The translations under genes were made by a program, and so were the position numbers. Source: Corythucha ciliata (taxonomy: Eukaryota > Arthropoda > Insecta > Hemiptera > Tingidae). From it: a DNA stretch of 64,000 nt. Below, piece after piece: positions 52,251 through 62,103 of this stretch. Within the stretch, counting starts at the first letter, position 1, and every line of letters begins with the position of its first letter. Below the pieces are notes generated by a model, which was given only the letters and a program-made list of their open reading frames with translations, did not search any database and was not told the origin of the DNA. The stretch is taken from the NCBI GenBank assembly GCA_038030265.1, contig CM075942.1, forward strand, positions 15,458,029-15,522,028. The letters are read 5' to 3'.

Positions 52251-53021
52251 TGGTAAAATTAGATCTCATTTGCGATCGAAAACACCCCATAACCATGGTC
52301 CGAAAATAAAAACCCTTTGGAGATATGATTTTTCTAGCGTCTTTTTCGGATAACATCATTTTCCTTGGCTAAATGTGAGTAAATCGCTTCCTATATAGCT
52401 GGCATTCTTCATCTTTTGACGATGGATTCGGGAAGAGCACACTCTTTCCTGTTGGAAACACAAACTTTCCTGTTTTCGTAAAAAAATAACTATTTCTGTG
52501 GCCTCGGCAGCTCCTCAAAGTTTTGTGAAACAGATTTTTTTTTTTTTTTATGAGAGTCAACCACCACTTGTCCACGTGTAATCTGCGCCTATCGACTTCC
52601 CATGGATCGGAAAAACTTCTTCAACGAGTCCGTTTCAAAACTACTCATGAGCATTTGTTTAATTAATTGGCGATTTTGCGGCAGAAAGTCGATAGGCGCA
52701 GATTTAGTATGGGCAAGCGGTGTTTGACTTAAAATGCAAAATTAAAAATCTCCGTTTTGCAAAACTTGGAGGAGCTGCCGAGGACACAGAAAATTATTTT
52801 CTGACTAAAATAGCTATAGCTGGCAGAAAAGAGTGTGCTCTAATCGAATCCATCGTCAAAAGCTGCAGAAAGTCAGCTGGGAAGCGATTTACTCGCATTT
52901 ATAGTCAAGGAAAATGATGTTATCTTAAAAAGATGCTAGAAAAATTATATCTCGAAGGTTTTGATTTTCGGACCTTGGTTTATGGGGTGTTTTCGATCGC
53001 AAATGAGGACAAATTTTACCG
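52251..53021. repeat. Foldback element, 0.77 kb, ~300-bp arms
   Basis: GGTAAAATT, CTCATTTGCGATCGAAAACA and CCCCATAACCATGGTCCGAAAA at the left are inverted at the right (TTTTCGGACCTTGGTTTATGGGG, TGTTTTCGATCGCAAATGAG, AATTTTACC). The arms continue inward (AAGGAAAATGATGTTATC, GAAGCGATTTACTC, GAGTGTGCTCT, GAGGAGCTGCCGAGG) to a centre near 52620, where GTCGATAGGCGCAGATT is also paired. Open frames inside are artefacts of this repeat. Confidence 0.8.
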
Positions 53022-53489
53022 CTCCGTCCCTTCATAAATATTTGGAAAGGGATGAGGTATATCCACTCGAGCACATAATTATGCAAGTACCTCGTGATGC
53101 CAAAGACCCGCAACACACTGACGTATGGCCGCGGGTCAAGCTTCCTCGACTTGGCTGCTCGTCAGAGGTTTATGGTTTAGTGCCTTCAGTCCCAGTACAG
53201 TTGCGTTCAGTTAAGAAAACCCGAATTGCAAAGTAGGAAAGCGGGGTTCTTTAAAATAATTTCACGTTATAGACACATTTTGAAAGGTTTTGGTAGCGTT
53301 GCAACCGCGGACAATGTCCACTTTATACTGATCCCCGTGATTTTTGTTGTAATTCAAGCGTTAAAGTTTTGAAATTGTAAATTTCCAAATAAAATAGGTA
53401 GAAAAATAGCAGGCAGAGTATTCGGCTTATATGTTTAGTACTAAGAGGACAACCACTGATATGACGTTGTGGACCAGTGAAATAATTTT

Positions 53490-53574
53490 AACACGGCGTT
53501 ATCCTATCAAAATTAAAATGGTTGTCACGTGGATACCACCCGTGTTATTCCATATAGCACCCCTCCGTACTTCA
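53490..53574. mobile_element. Partial copy of the 49763-49876 MITE
   Basis: AACACGGCGTTATCCTATCA, AATGGTTGTCACG.GGATACC and ATAGCACCCCTCCGTACTTC match the reverse complement of the 49763-49876 element. The opposite end is lost. Confidence 0.6.
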
Positions 53575-53991
53575 GCCCCAGAAGGAACATTTGGGTCCAA
53601 AAACTGCCTTTTTAGTCTGATTTATCAAATATTTAAACAACTTAAAATAACGTTGCATTCTTGAAACTAAGGCGAACATCCCAAATATAAAAGAAACATT
53701 CAATGCAACTCTGGATGAGCTATAGCTATGGTGAAGGGAGGGGGTCTCACAATCTTGTGGCTGACGCGTTATATAATTGCAAAGATTGAATGCTACCCGA
53801 TGAGAATTACTGCACGCCAACAACATGACAGCTTTTTACAACTTTTAGGTTGTCTGATTCTCGTTAAAATTAGCTACAAGTCGAGTTATCACTTATTACA
53901 ATATTAAACCATTTTCACACTACAGATACTGGTATGTATTCGATTCTCGTAGCGATGATATGTACTAAAAAATAAATACACTACAATCAAG

Positions 53992-54281
53992 GCGCTCCTT
54001 TACACTTGAATTCAAAACACTACACAAGTGTAGTGCAGCGTCCTGTCCATAAACATATAGCGTTTCCCATTCATTGCAATACACTTGTGGGGTGTAAGTT
54101 TTTCCACCCGTCCTCTCTTAATTGAAACATATGTTTATGGAGAGGACGGTGCACTACACTTGTGTGGTGAGTTGAATGGGAAACGCTAATATGTTTCAAT
54201 TCAGGGAGGACGGGTGGAAAAACTTACACCACACGAGTGTATTGCATTGAATGGAAAACGCCATTAAGTGTGAAGGAGCGC
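53992..54281. mobile_element. MITE, 290 bp, with internal palindromes
   Basis: GCGCTCCTTTACACTT (53992) is inverted at AAGTGTGAAGGAGCGC (to 54281). Inside, AGCGTTTCCCATTCATTGCA...CCACCCGTCCTC...TTGAAACATAT is inverted at 54188-54265, and ACTACACAAGTGTAGTG is itself palindromic, so several foldings are possible. Confidence 0.7.
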
Positions 54282-54800
54282 GTTTCCCGTATCCTCGACA
54301 AGGGAATCGGAAATCGGATACCGGTACAATCACAAGTAGGAAAGCGCCCTTCCAGCCTTAGGTACGTTATTATGATCTTATGAAGAATGGTCCCAGGGGA
54401 TTTCGTCATGGGGAAGGGTTGTGGATTGTGGATTTGTCAAATATTCAACAGTTAAAAAATTAATTTGGCGGTTTTTTTTAGAGTTCATTATAGTCTATGG
54501 GCTTCAAGGCTGTAATTAGTTATTTTCACCGGTAATTTTATTTAATAGCGCCTATTAATGGTAAATAAGAGGACCCGGCGATATGAATAAGTTAAATGTT
54601 TCTAAGTGGTGTGATAAGGGAACGATAAGGCCTTGAATGTGAAGAAGGGGAGCGAGTTTTTATGATCTCGGTACGCGTTAGATAAGAATAAAATAAGAAA
54701 AAAGGTCGAGTGGTCAAGGATTTCATCCTCGTAAAGTGTTTGAATCACTAGAAATATAGTGCTGAGTAACTCTTGCCTTCTTCATTTAGTCTTGGTCAAT

Positions 54801-55571
54801 ATGCCGGTGAAGAACGTTGTGGCTCTCGTTACCGGCGGTGCTTCGGGTCTTGGTAAGGGCTGCGTGTTAAGGCTCGCGAAACAGGGCGCCCGGGTGGTCG
54901 TATGCGATTTACCCACGTCAAAAGGCTCGGCACTCGCCCAAGAACTAGGGCCCAACGTTGAATTCGCACCTGTTGATGTTACATTGGAGAAGGACGTTCA
55001 GGATGCTTTGACTTTCACGAAGAGTAAATTCGGGCGTCTTGACGCGGCCGTCAACTGCGCTGGAATTGGCGTCGCTTTCAAAACCTATAATTTCAACAAA
55101 AAAGCAGCTCACAAACTGGAAGATTTCACGAAAGTGTTAACCGTTAACACAATCGGCACTTTTAACGTCATACGCCTCGCCGTTGGTCTGATGGGTGAGA
55201 ACGAGCCCAACTCGGACGGACAGCGTGGCATCGTCGTTAACACGGCCAGCGTTGCCGCCTACGATGGTCAAATTGGTCAGGCCGCTTATTCAGCCAGTAA
55301 AGGAGCCATCGTCGGTATGACATTGCCTATTGCTCGTGACCTGGCGTCGCAAGGCATACGCGTCTGTACAATAGCGCCGGGTCTCTTCAATACGCCGCTG
55401 TTGTCGAATCTACCGGAAAAAGTCAAGACATTCCTGTGCAAGAGCGTTCCGTTTCCACAGCGTCTGGGCGAACCTGAGGAATTTGCGATGCTCGTTCAGA
55501 CAATTATTGAAAATCCAATGATCAATGGCGAGACCATAAGGCTGGACGGTGCCTTGAGAATGCAGCCGTAG
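54801..55571 (+). CDS. HSD17B10: 3-hydroxyacyl-CoA dehydrogenase type 2 (17-beta-HSD10)
   Basis: One uninterrupted coding exon, 256 aa (human 261). A short-chain dehydrogenase: Rossmann motif [16 protein letters not shown] at the second strand (Asp favours NAD), NCAGIGVA, the catalytic triad Ser in [10 protein letters not shown] and Tyr/Lys in YSASKGA, then [11 protein letters not shown] and a C-terminus GALRMQP. The HSD10-specific [22 protein letters not shown] and [13 protein letters not shown] blocks are present. It oxidises 3-hydroxy-2-methylbutyryl-CoA in isoleucine breakdown and is a subunit of mitochondrial RNase P in animals (family knowledge). ATG at 54801 follows an acceptor CTTCATTTAG at 54790, implying a noncoding first exon; the upstream in-frame ATG at 54759 lies before that acceptor and is probably intronic. 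Confidence 0.97.
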   Translation: MPVKNVVALVTGGASGLGKGCVLRLAKQGARVVVCDLPTSKGSALAQELGPNVEFAPVDVTLEKDVQDALTFTKSKFGRLDAAVNCAGIGVAFKTYNFNKKAAHKLEDFTKVLTVNTIGTFNVIRLAVGLMGENEPNSDGQRGIVVNTASVAAYDGQIGQAAYSASKGAIVGMTLPIARDLASQGIRVCTIAPGLFNTPLLSNLPEKVKTFLCKSVPFPQRLGEPEEFAMLVQTIIENPMINGETIRLDGALRMQP

Positions 55572-56739
55572 TCTGCCCTTGTGTTTTAGTCGTTGTTGCT
55601 ACGTTTGTGGAATATATTTTGTACTTGGAAAAAGCTTCAGTTCAATAGTTCTCCCCATCCCCCGCCCCCAACAACAACAACCAGTATGTTAGAGCTCATT
55701 GGCTTCGATTACCAATCGACATGAAAGGATGTGATGGGGACTCCAAATTTTCCAATTTCCAAATTGAAGAATCTGAATTTTCGGTTGAACCGACAGTTTC
55801 CGCGGGTTCTAATGAGTTTCCAAATGCATAATTTCGACCCCGTTGCATTTCTTATTTAAGAATGAGAATCACGAGCAAACCCCAAGGATCCAATGAACCG
55901 GCTTTGAAAATAAAATAAAATAAACCCGACGCTAAAATTTGAAGTAAAAAATTAAAAATAATCATGAGGGGGAGAATTCGTGTCGGCTAAATGTGCAATT
56001 ATACATAAAATTGTTTTATATTAAAATTTGAAATTAATAAGTAAAAGCGTAGTTGGATCAGTATAAGCTAACAAAATCAAAATTTCAGAAGTTTTTAATG
56101 ATGGGAGGGTTTTCAAGGTGGTGGAACAGCCGACTGACGTTTTGCTCTCGTTTCGAGCACAAGAAAATGTGCTGTGAGTAATGAAACGCAAACTTATCAA
56201 TAGTTCAACGGACATCAGTAATTGCCCTTCAAAATTTGTCAAACGTTCCCGTGTTTAGAAGTGATGGGAGGAGGGTGGACATTGGGAGTTGACCGTGGCC
56301 TAGAGACAGTCTTTAGACAAAGAGTCACGGTGCCTTGTTTTCGCCAACAAATTGCAACAACATTTCCAGCTTCTTGCCTGAGAGACTCACTGGGCGGAAG
56401 AGAGTATTGAAAACTGTTATTTTAAACAAGCATAAAATTCCTTGGGGGGGGGGGGTGTTCTTTTTCTTTTTTTGGCAGCAAAGTAAAATATTGGGTGCCG
56501 AAACCGCGTGACGAAGGCTGAGGAGGGTGTGGATTTTGAAATTCTGTTGATAAGAAAACAAATGAAAATCTGGGGAATTTTGAAGAGGTAGAGGGGGTGC
56601 GGAATTCCCGGCGTGGGTATGTGGCGTCATGTTCACTTTAGCGGTTAATGCAACAACACTAAAAACGTTAATGCCGAGAGGCACGAGAGAGGGCCCCAAA
56701 AACTTTCTTTAAAAAAAAAAATTGCTTTGAGGTGCGTTC
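55572..56739. other. 3' flank of HSD17B10, nothing firm seen
   Basis: AT-rich with G and A homopolymers. A 124-codon minus-strand frame at 56325-56699 shows no domain and is interrupted by low-complexity sequence; not called. Confidence 0.4.
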
Positions 56740-56932
56740 ATAAAGTTATAGCCGTAGCAGCCTACGTCGTCAGTCTCCCCTCGTTGGGATGCGTTGAAAA
56801 CGAAATGGATGGAAGTACAGTAGTAATTCCATACGCTAAAGATGGCGAGTAGCCGAAACCGCTTCGTTTCGACGCACCCAAACGAGAGAAGACTGACGAT
56901 GTAGGGTCCCTACGGCTACAACTGTTTGTATG
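56740..56932. mobile_element. MITE, ~190 bp, ~65-bp imperfect TIRs
   Basis: TTATAGCCGTAGCAGCCTAC and GTCGTCAGTCTCCCCTCGTT at the left return inverted at the right (AACGAGAGAAGACTGACGAT, GTAGGGTCCCTACGGCTACA). Short non-coding interior. Confidence 0.6.
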
Positions 56933-57004
56933 CATTACCTACTAACCCTCGTAGTTTAAGCGATCATACTAGCATAAACCCTGAAACTTTAAATTCCGCG
57001 AAAA

Positions 57005-57860
57005 TAAAGCATAAAAAAACCAGCAATTTTTCGGATATCAAGGCCCGAAACTTACAATCTCGCTGATATTTACCTCCGATGTTGTAATTACGCTGCTGCT
57101 TCACTGTTGCTTCGGGCACTCTCCAGGCCGTTCAGACTGGGCTTAATGCCTACTAAAGGCCAGGTCACACCTATCATGCACGCTTCCGATCCGACACCGA
57201 TCATGCATTTTTTGATAGGTGTGGGGACCGTAATAGGCGTTAATACCGAATAATTCACGGCTATTACGCTTCTCAGCCCTCTCAAATTGCCTTTCCAACC
57301 CAAATATAGTCTAACCGTTACGAGGGTTTCCACAGTCTCCGATCCGACATGCATGATCGGTGTCGGATCAGAAGCGTGCATGATAGGTGTGACCTGGCCT
57401 TAAAAAAAAAAAAGCGCCAGCATTTCTGCAGGAATTAAAAACCGAAACTTGAAACTACGCGCAGCCAAGAAGAAATTCTCGATTTCGCGGGTATTCGTCA
57501 AGATTTGGGCCCTCTGTTGTTCCGCCTCCACATAAAAAGGGCTCTGTAAAAATTGCAATATTGCTTCAAGTGCTCAAACAAAGACCCTTACTTGCAATTT
57601 CGCTGAAATCAAGACTCGAAACTGTCAATTGAATTGCGGATATTTTAGCCAAGTAACTTGTAATTTCGCAAATTAGGATCAGAACTTTCCAAATCACAGA
57701 TATTTAGCTCTAAATGTTGCAATATTATTACACGGCTGTTCGTTAGGGTTGGACCACCAGCCCCCCCTCACAACCGGCAATTTCGCTTAAATTTTGACTC
57801 AGAAGTTTCAATGTCACGAATGTTCATTCGCGCTGTACCATTTTGTGGGAATTCTTGATC
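57005..57860. repeat. Degenerate repeats interrupted by a MITE
   Basis: Words such as CCGAAACTTACAATCTCGCTGATATTT, TTGCAATTTCGCTGAAATCAAGACTCGAAACT and TTGTAATTTCGCAAATTAGGATCAGAACTTT recur before and after the MITE at 57156-57401. Very diverged; spacing about 40 bp. Confidence 0.4.
57156..57401. mobile_element. MITE, 246 bp, ~45-bp TIRs
   Basis: AAGGCCAGGTCACACCTATC followed by ATGCACGCTTCCGATCCGAC is the reverse complement of the right end (GTCGGATCAGAAGCGTGCAT, GATAGGTGTGACCTGGCCTT). ATGCATGATCGGTGTCGGAT-type words also appear inside, giving a second level of symmetry. The short frame across it is an artefact. Confidence 0.8.
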
Positions 57861-58056
57861 TTGTGAGTGAATAGATTAAATTACAAAAAAAAAAACTTCA
57901 AAGGGCTCAGTTTTCTTCTTTTTCCTTTTTATTAAAAAAGATAAATTTGAAATTTTGCTTTAAATAAAATTGGTAATTTTTGTTATCGAAATAACAGATC
58001 AATAACTTAATTTCCCTCTCTCTCTTTTTAAAAATTATTTTACAGTTTTGCGGCTC

Positions 58057-61000
58057 TCACAACGTCAACGTTTGAGACGTCGCCCGACCGGCTCGAGCGT
58101 CGGTCACAGCGCCCCACAGTTCAATGATCATGTCGTCGGTGAATTCGAAACCCGCCAGATCGGAGGCGTCTATTGCTTCGGCGAAATCCATCGAATTCGC
58201 CTTACCGTCGGCAGTTTCCCAGATTTGAGTCGCTGAAATTTAAGAAAAATATTTTGGTGAGAAACTTTTATTCTATTAATATCATTAGTTTTTAAGCCAT
58301 ACTTGATTCGTAATTTATTTTCAGCATTTTTTATTGTTTTCGTTTTTTCTTCTTCTTCTTATTTTTCCTGAGCTTTCGCTATCCTGGAGCCCTATTCAGA
58401 GTTGTCGAGAAAAATGCCACAAATGCGGTTGCTATGCGGGAGGATAATGTTATTTCACATTCGGCGTCTTTGGTTCCCGCTTGCGGCATTTTCCCCCGAT
58501 CTTACGCCTGGGCTCGAGGCGCCGTCACAGAAATGTTATTTTTCGTTTCGAGTGAATCTTCTTGTTGGCTACGAAGGTTTGGTTGCCTTTCGTTGGAGGT
58601 AAGTTCTCTGGTTATATTCTTTCGAAGTTTTCAATTATAAGGCTTCGGGCGTCTGGTACATGAATGCATTCATCCATTTCTTTTTTCTTTACTTCAATGG
58701 ATTCTCGGAGTTTTCGTTTCTTCCACGAATTATCTAATGCAAGAATTTTGGTTTCTTCGAACTTGATAATGTGTGATTGTCCGCTGTAGATGTGTTCAGC
58801 TAATGCTGACGGTTCTTTCGTTCTTCGTTCTTATTTTGATGTTTCAAAGAGTTTCACCTTTGTACGATCGTCTGTCACAGCTGCTTGGTGTTTCGTGTTG
58901 CGTGGGTTTTCGAGTTTCTGTAATCATTTACATTTCTGAGGTAGCTATTTATTTTTCTTGATGGTTTCAATGTCGATCCGATTTTGCACTTTTTGAGGAA
59001 TCTTGCTATTTTGTTTTCAGCCCCTTTGACGAATGGTAGCATCGCCTTTGATTTCTAATCGCTTTTGTAAATACATTTTTAGCGTATCCATTTGTTTGTA
59101 GAACTTCTTGTGTTTTATTTCTTCTTCGATGTCTGAAATTTTGTCCGTTCTTCATTGTCTGAAATTTTTTTTGATGGTTCGGCCGATCAAAGATCTGAAG
59201 ATACCATTCTTTCTAGCAGGGTGGTGCTGGTGCTAGTTTACTATAGCGATCAGTATGAGTAGGTTTTCGGTTGGCGCTGTGCCCTAAATCCATATTATTT
59301 TAGTGCATTTCATTTTTCTTCTTATTAGGACGTCCAGAAAAGGAAGTTTTCTTGTATTTTCTATTTCCATGGTGAATTTGATATTAATTATTCGGGTGGT
59401 CAAGAAAGGAAAAGAAGAAAAAACGAAAACTAGCGGAAAACCCTAAAAATAAATTATTAAAAAAACTTTCATTTGATTTCGTTTGTTCAAATTACCAAGT
59501 TCGTTATCGTTGATGCCCATGAAATTCTCCAAAAGTTTGTTTATGTTCTCAATACCCAACTCCATTTCTCTGTCCGGCTGTATGTGGGGGGGTGGGGTAA
59601 AGGGGTGGTTTTTATTCATTTCGCGGTTGTTCATTGGTTTATGGGTGGGTGGGGTTACCTCTTCAACAATTTGTGCCTGTCCATTCGCTTTAAAACGTAA
59701 CGTCTCTTTGCCGCTGCCGTATCCTTTTTTCCGACCTCGGCTGCTTCCTCTAGCTTCAATATTGACTGTAAATGATAAAGTTTTGGAACAGCGGTGATGT
59801 ATGAGCGAGGGAGGGAGCTTGATGTCGAGAAAAATGCCACAAATGCGGTTGCTATGGGGGAGGATAATGTTATTTCACATTCGGCGTCTTTGGTTCCCGC
59901 TTGCGGCATTTTCCCTCGATCTTTCGCCTGGGCTCGAGGCGCCGTCAGAGAAATGTTATTTTTCGTTTCGAGTGAATCTTCTTGTTGGCTACGAAGGTTT
60001 GATTGCCTTTCGTTGGAGGTAAGTTCTCTGGTTATATTCTTTCGAAGTTTTCAATTATAAGGCTTCGGGCGTCTGGTACATGAATGCATTCATCCATTTC
60101 TTTTTTCTTTACTTCAATGGATTCTCGGAGTTTTCGTTTCTTCCACGAATTATCTAATGCAAGAATTTTGGTTTCTTCGAACTTGATAATGTGTGATTGT
60201 CCGCTGTAGATGTGTTCAGCTAATGCTGATGATTCTTTCGTTCTTCGTTCTTATTTTCATGTTTCAAAGAGTTTCACCTTTGCACGATCGTCTGTCACAG
60301 CTGCTTGGTGTTTCGTGCTGCGTGGGTTTTCGAGTTTCTGTAATCATTTACATTTCTGAGGTAGCGATTTATTTTTCTTGATGGTTTCAATGTCGACCCG
60401 ATTTTGCACTTTTTGAGGAATCTTGCTATTTTGTTTTCAGCCCCTTTGACGAATGGTAGCACCGCCTTTGATTTCTAATCGCTTTTGTAAATACATTTTT
60501 AGCGTATCCATTTGTTTGTAGAACTTCTTGTGTTTTATTTCTTCTTCGATGTCTGAAATTTTGTCCGTTCTTCATTGTCTGAAATTTTGATGGTTCGGCC
60601 GATCAAAGATCTGAAGATACCATTCTTTCTAGCAGGGTGGTGCTGGTGCTAGTTTACTATAGCGATCAGTATGAGTAGGTTTTCGGTTGGCGCTGTGCCC
60701 TAAATCCATATTATTTTAGTGCACTTCATTTTTCTTCTTATTAGGACGTCCAGAAAAGGAAGTTTTCTTGTATTTTCTATTTCCATGGTGAATTTGATAT
60801 TAATTAGTCGGGTGGTCAAGAAAGGAAAAGAAGAAAAAACGAAAACTAGCGGAAAACCCTAAAAATAAATTATTAAAAAAACTTTCATTTGATTTCGTTT
60901 GTTCAAATTACCAAGTTCGTTATCGTTGATGCCCATGAAATTCTCCAAAAGTTTGTTTATGTTCTCAATACCCAACTCCATTTCTCTGTCCGGCTGTATG

Positions 61001-61778
61001 TGGGGGGGGAGGGTAAAGGGGTGGTTTTTATTCATTTCGCGGTTGTTCATTGGTTTATGGGTGGGTGGGGTTACCTCTTCAACAATTTGTGCCTGTCCAT
61101 TCGCTTTAAAACGTAACGTCTCTTTGCCGCTGCCGTATCCTTTTTTCCGACCTCGGCTGCTTCCTCTAGCTTCAATATTGACTGTAAATGATAAAGTTTT
61201 GGAACAGCGGTGATGTATGAGCGAGGGAGGGAGCTTGAATGTTGGAAGACTTACTAAAACCGGCTTTAATGGGCTCAACTAGTCGTAACGTGAACGTCTT
61301 TCCCAGGGGAATTTCTTTCAAAATTTTCGCTACTTCGAAATGCCTTCGACCAACCATACTTTCACCGTCAATTTTTTCAATGTGATCACCTACCTGCAGG
61401 AATTTGTGCGTTTTTTAATAATTAGCCCGATGGGTGTGTACACCTCGTTAACTTTGAGTCATTTACCTGAATGTAGTCAATTTTATCCACTATACTCCCC
61501 TCCTTAATTCTTTTTATAAACGAGTATCCCGCACCATTATCTGTGATTGTTAGTCCTAGAGAGTCTTCGTTTTTCGTGATTTCAATTTCCTTGGGTTGAC
61601 CTGTAACAACGAGAGAGAGAGAGAGAGAATGAGTGAGGGGAACAATAATTGAATTGGGTGGGTGGGTTGGGTTGAACCAACCTTTTCGATGCGCAAAAAT
61701 GAAGTCTTCGAGCCCAATTTGTCCTCCCAGAAGTTTGGTCATGTCAACTTTGTGCGTGTTCAGAGTGCAGAATAAAAT
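58057..61778 (-). CDS. GIPC: GIPC PDZ protein, 3' part of the gene, two exons duplicated
   Basis: Exons in transcript order: 61778-61682, 61600-61467, 61393-61255, A 61181-61075, B 60993-60912, A' 59765-59659, B' 59577-59496, C 58232-58057. Without A'B' the frame is 735 nt (244 aa); with them 307 aa. Residues match GIPC throughout: [20 protein letters not shown] and [11 protein letters not shown] (end of GH1), PDZ with [21 protein letters not shown] and [21 protein letters not shown], then [29 protein letters not shown] and [16 protein letters not shown] (GH2). GIPC links transmembrane cargo (PDZ) to myosin VI (GH2) on endocytic vesicles. The first ~100 residues are missing: 61779-62103 has no suitable exon and ARIH2 follows on the same strand. 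A+B is 189 nt, so the duplicated pair keeps frame. The duplicated block is 58404-61238. Confidence 0.92.
58404..59440 (-). mobile_element. Penelope-like retroelement remnant, copy 1
   Basis: Minus-strand fragments in order: [30 protein letters not shown] (the RKPTHTDRY hallmark of Penelope-like RTs), [18 protein letters not shown], then [20 protein letters not shown] and [17 protein letters not shown], which match the C-terminal part of the GIY-YIG endonuclease. Stops and frame changes separate the pieces, and the N-terminal RT is absent. It lies in sense orientation in the GIPC intron. Confidence 0.75.
59824..60856 (-). mobile_element. Penelope-like retroelement remnant, copy 2
   Basis: Same fragments and same breaks as copy 1, duplicated with the GIPC exons rather than inserted separately. 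Sits between GIPC exons B and A'. Confidence 0.75.
61610..61629. repeat. (GA)n microsatellite
   Basis: About ten GA units beside the acceptor of the GIPC exon 61600-61467. Read on the minus strand it is a CT-rich tract just upstream of the splice site. Confidence 0.8.
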
Positions 61779-62103
61779 CTAGAGGATATAATAGGCGTTA
61801 AATAGATTTAGTTCGACTATACATTTCAATGTCGGAATACGTGGATTTTAAATGAAAGGCACTGCGAAGTTAATAGAATAGTTTAATAATACTTAACACT
61901 GGTATCGTACATTCTTGAAATAGGTGGTTCTCACAATAAGAGGGGATATCAGTCTGAAATATTGAGTACACTGTCCACGATATTTCTAATTAAAAAAAAC
62001 CCTACGATATTTACAACTTCTTATGTACAAAACGATAGATCTCTACTTGTTTGTCGACAAACAAAAATCACGTACTATAACCGGGGTGGGTGGCTGTGAA
62101 TGG
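61779..62103. other. Spacer between GIPC exon and ARIH2 stop
   Basis: AT-rich, stop-filled in the frame needed for GIPC. It is the natural place for ARIH2 3'UTR. No GIPC GH1 exon is visible here. Confidence 0.6.

Larger units (their letters stand above)
58404..61238. repeat. Tandem duplication, two ~1.42-kb units
   Basis: Unit 1 is 58404-59823 and unit 2 is 59824-61238. They differ by a 4-base change in a T run (GAAATTTTTTTTGATGG versus GAAATTTTGATGG) and a handful of substitutions, so the duplication is recent. Each unit carries GIPC exons A and B and a Penelope-like remnant. The junction joins the remnant's end (CTCGAC on the minus strand) to ATCAAGCTCCCTCCC of the intron before exon A. 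Confidence 0.93.

Noticed and set aside
52720..53236. Open frames of 65-91 codons
   Set aside because: Within or overlapping the right arm of a foldback element; mirror frames appear in the other arm.
54759..54800. Upstream in-frame ATG for HSD17B10 ([14 protein letters not shown])
   Set aside because: An acceptor CTTCATTTAG lies between it and the conserved [13 protein letters not shown] start, so it is probably intronic.
59655..59909. 84-codon minus-strand frame starting [17 protein letters not shown]
   Set aside because: Runs from Penelope-like 3' sequence into GIPC exon A' in the wrong frame.
58402..61213. Paired plus-strand frames of 62-104 codons repeated 1416 bp apart
   Set aside because: They are antisense to GIPC exons A/B and the Penelope-like remnant; the pairing only reflects the tandem duplication.
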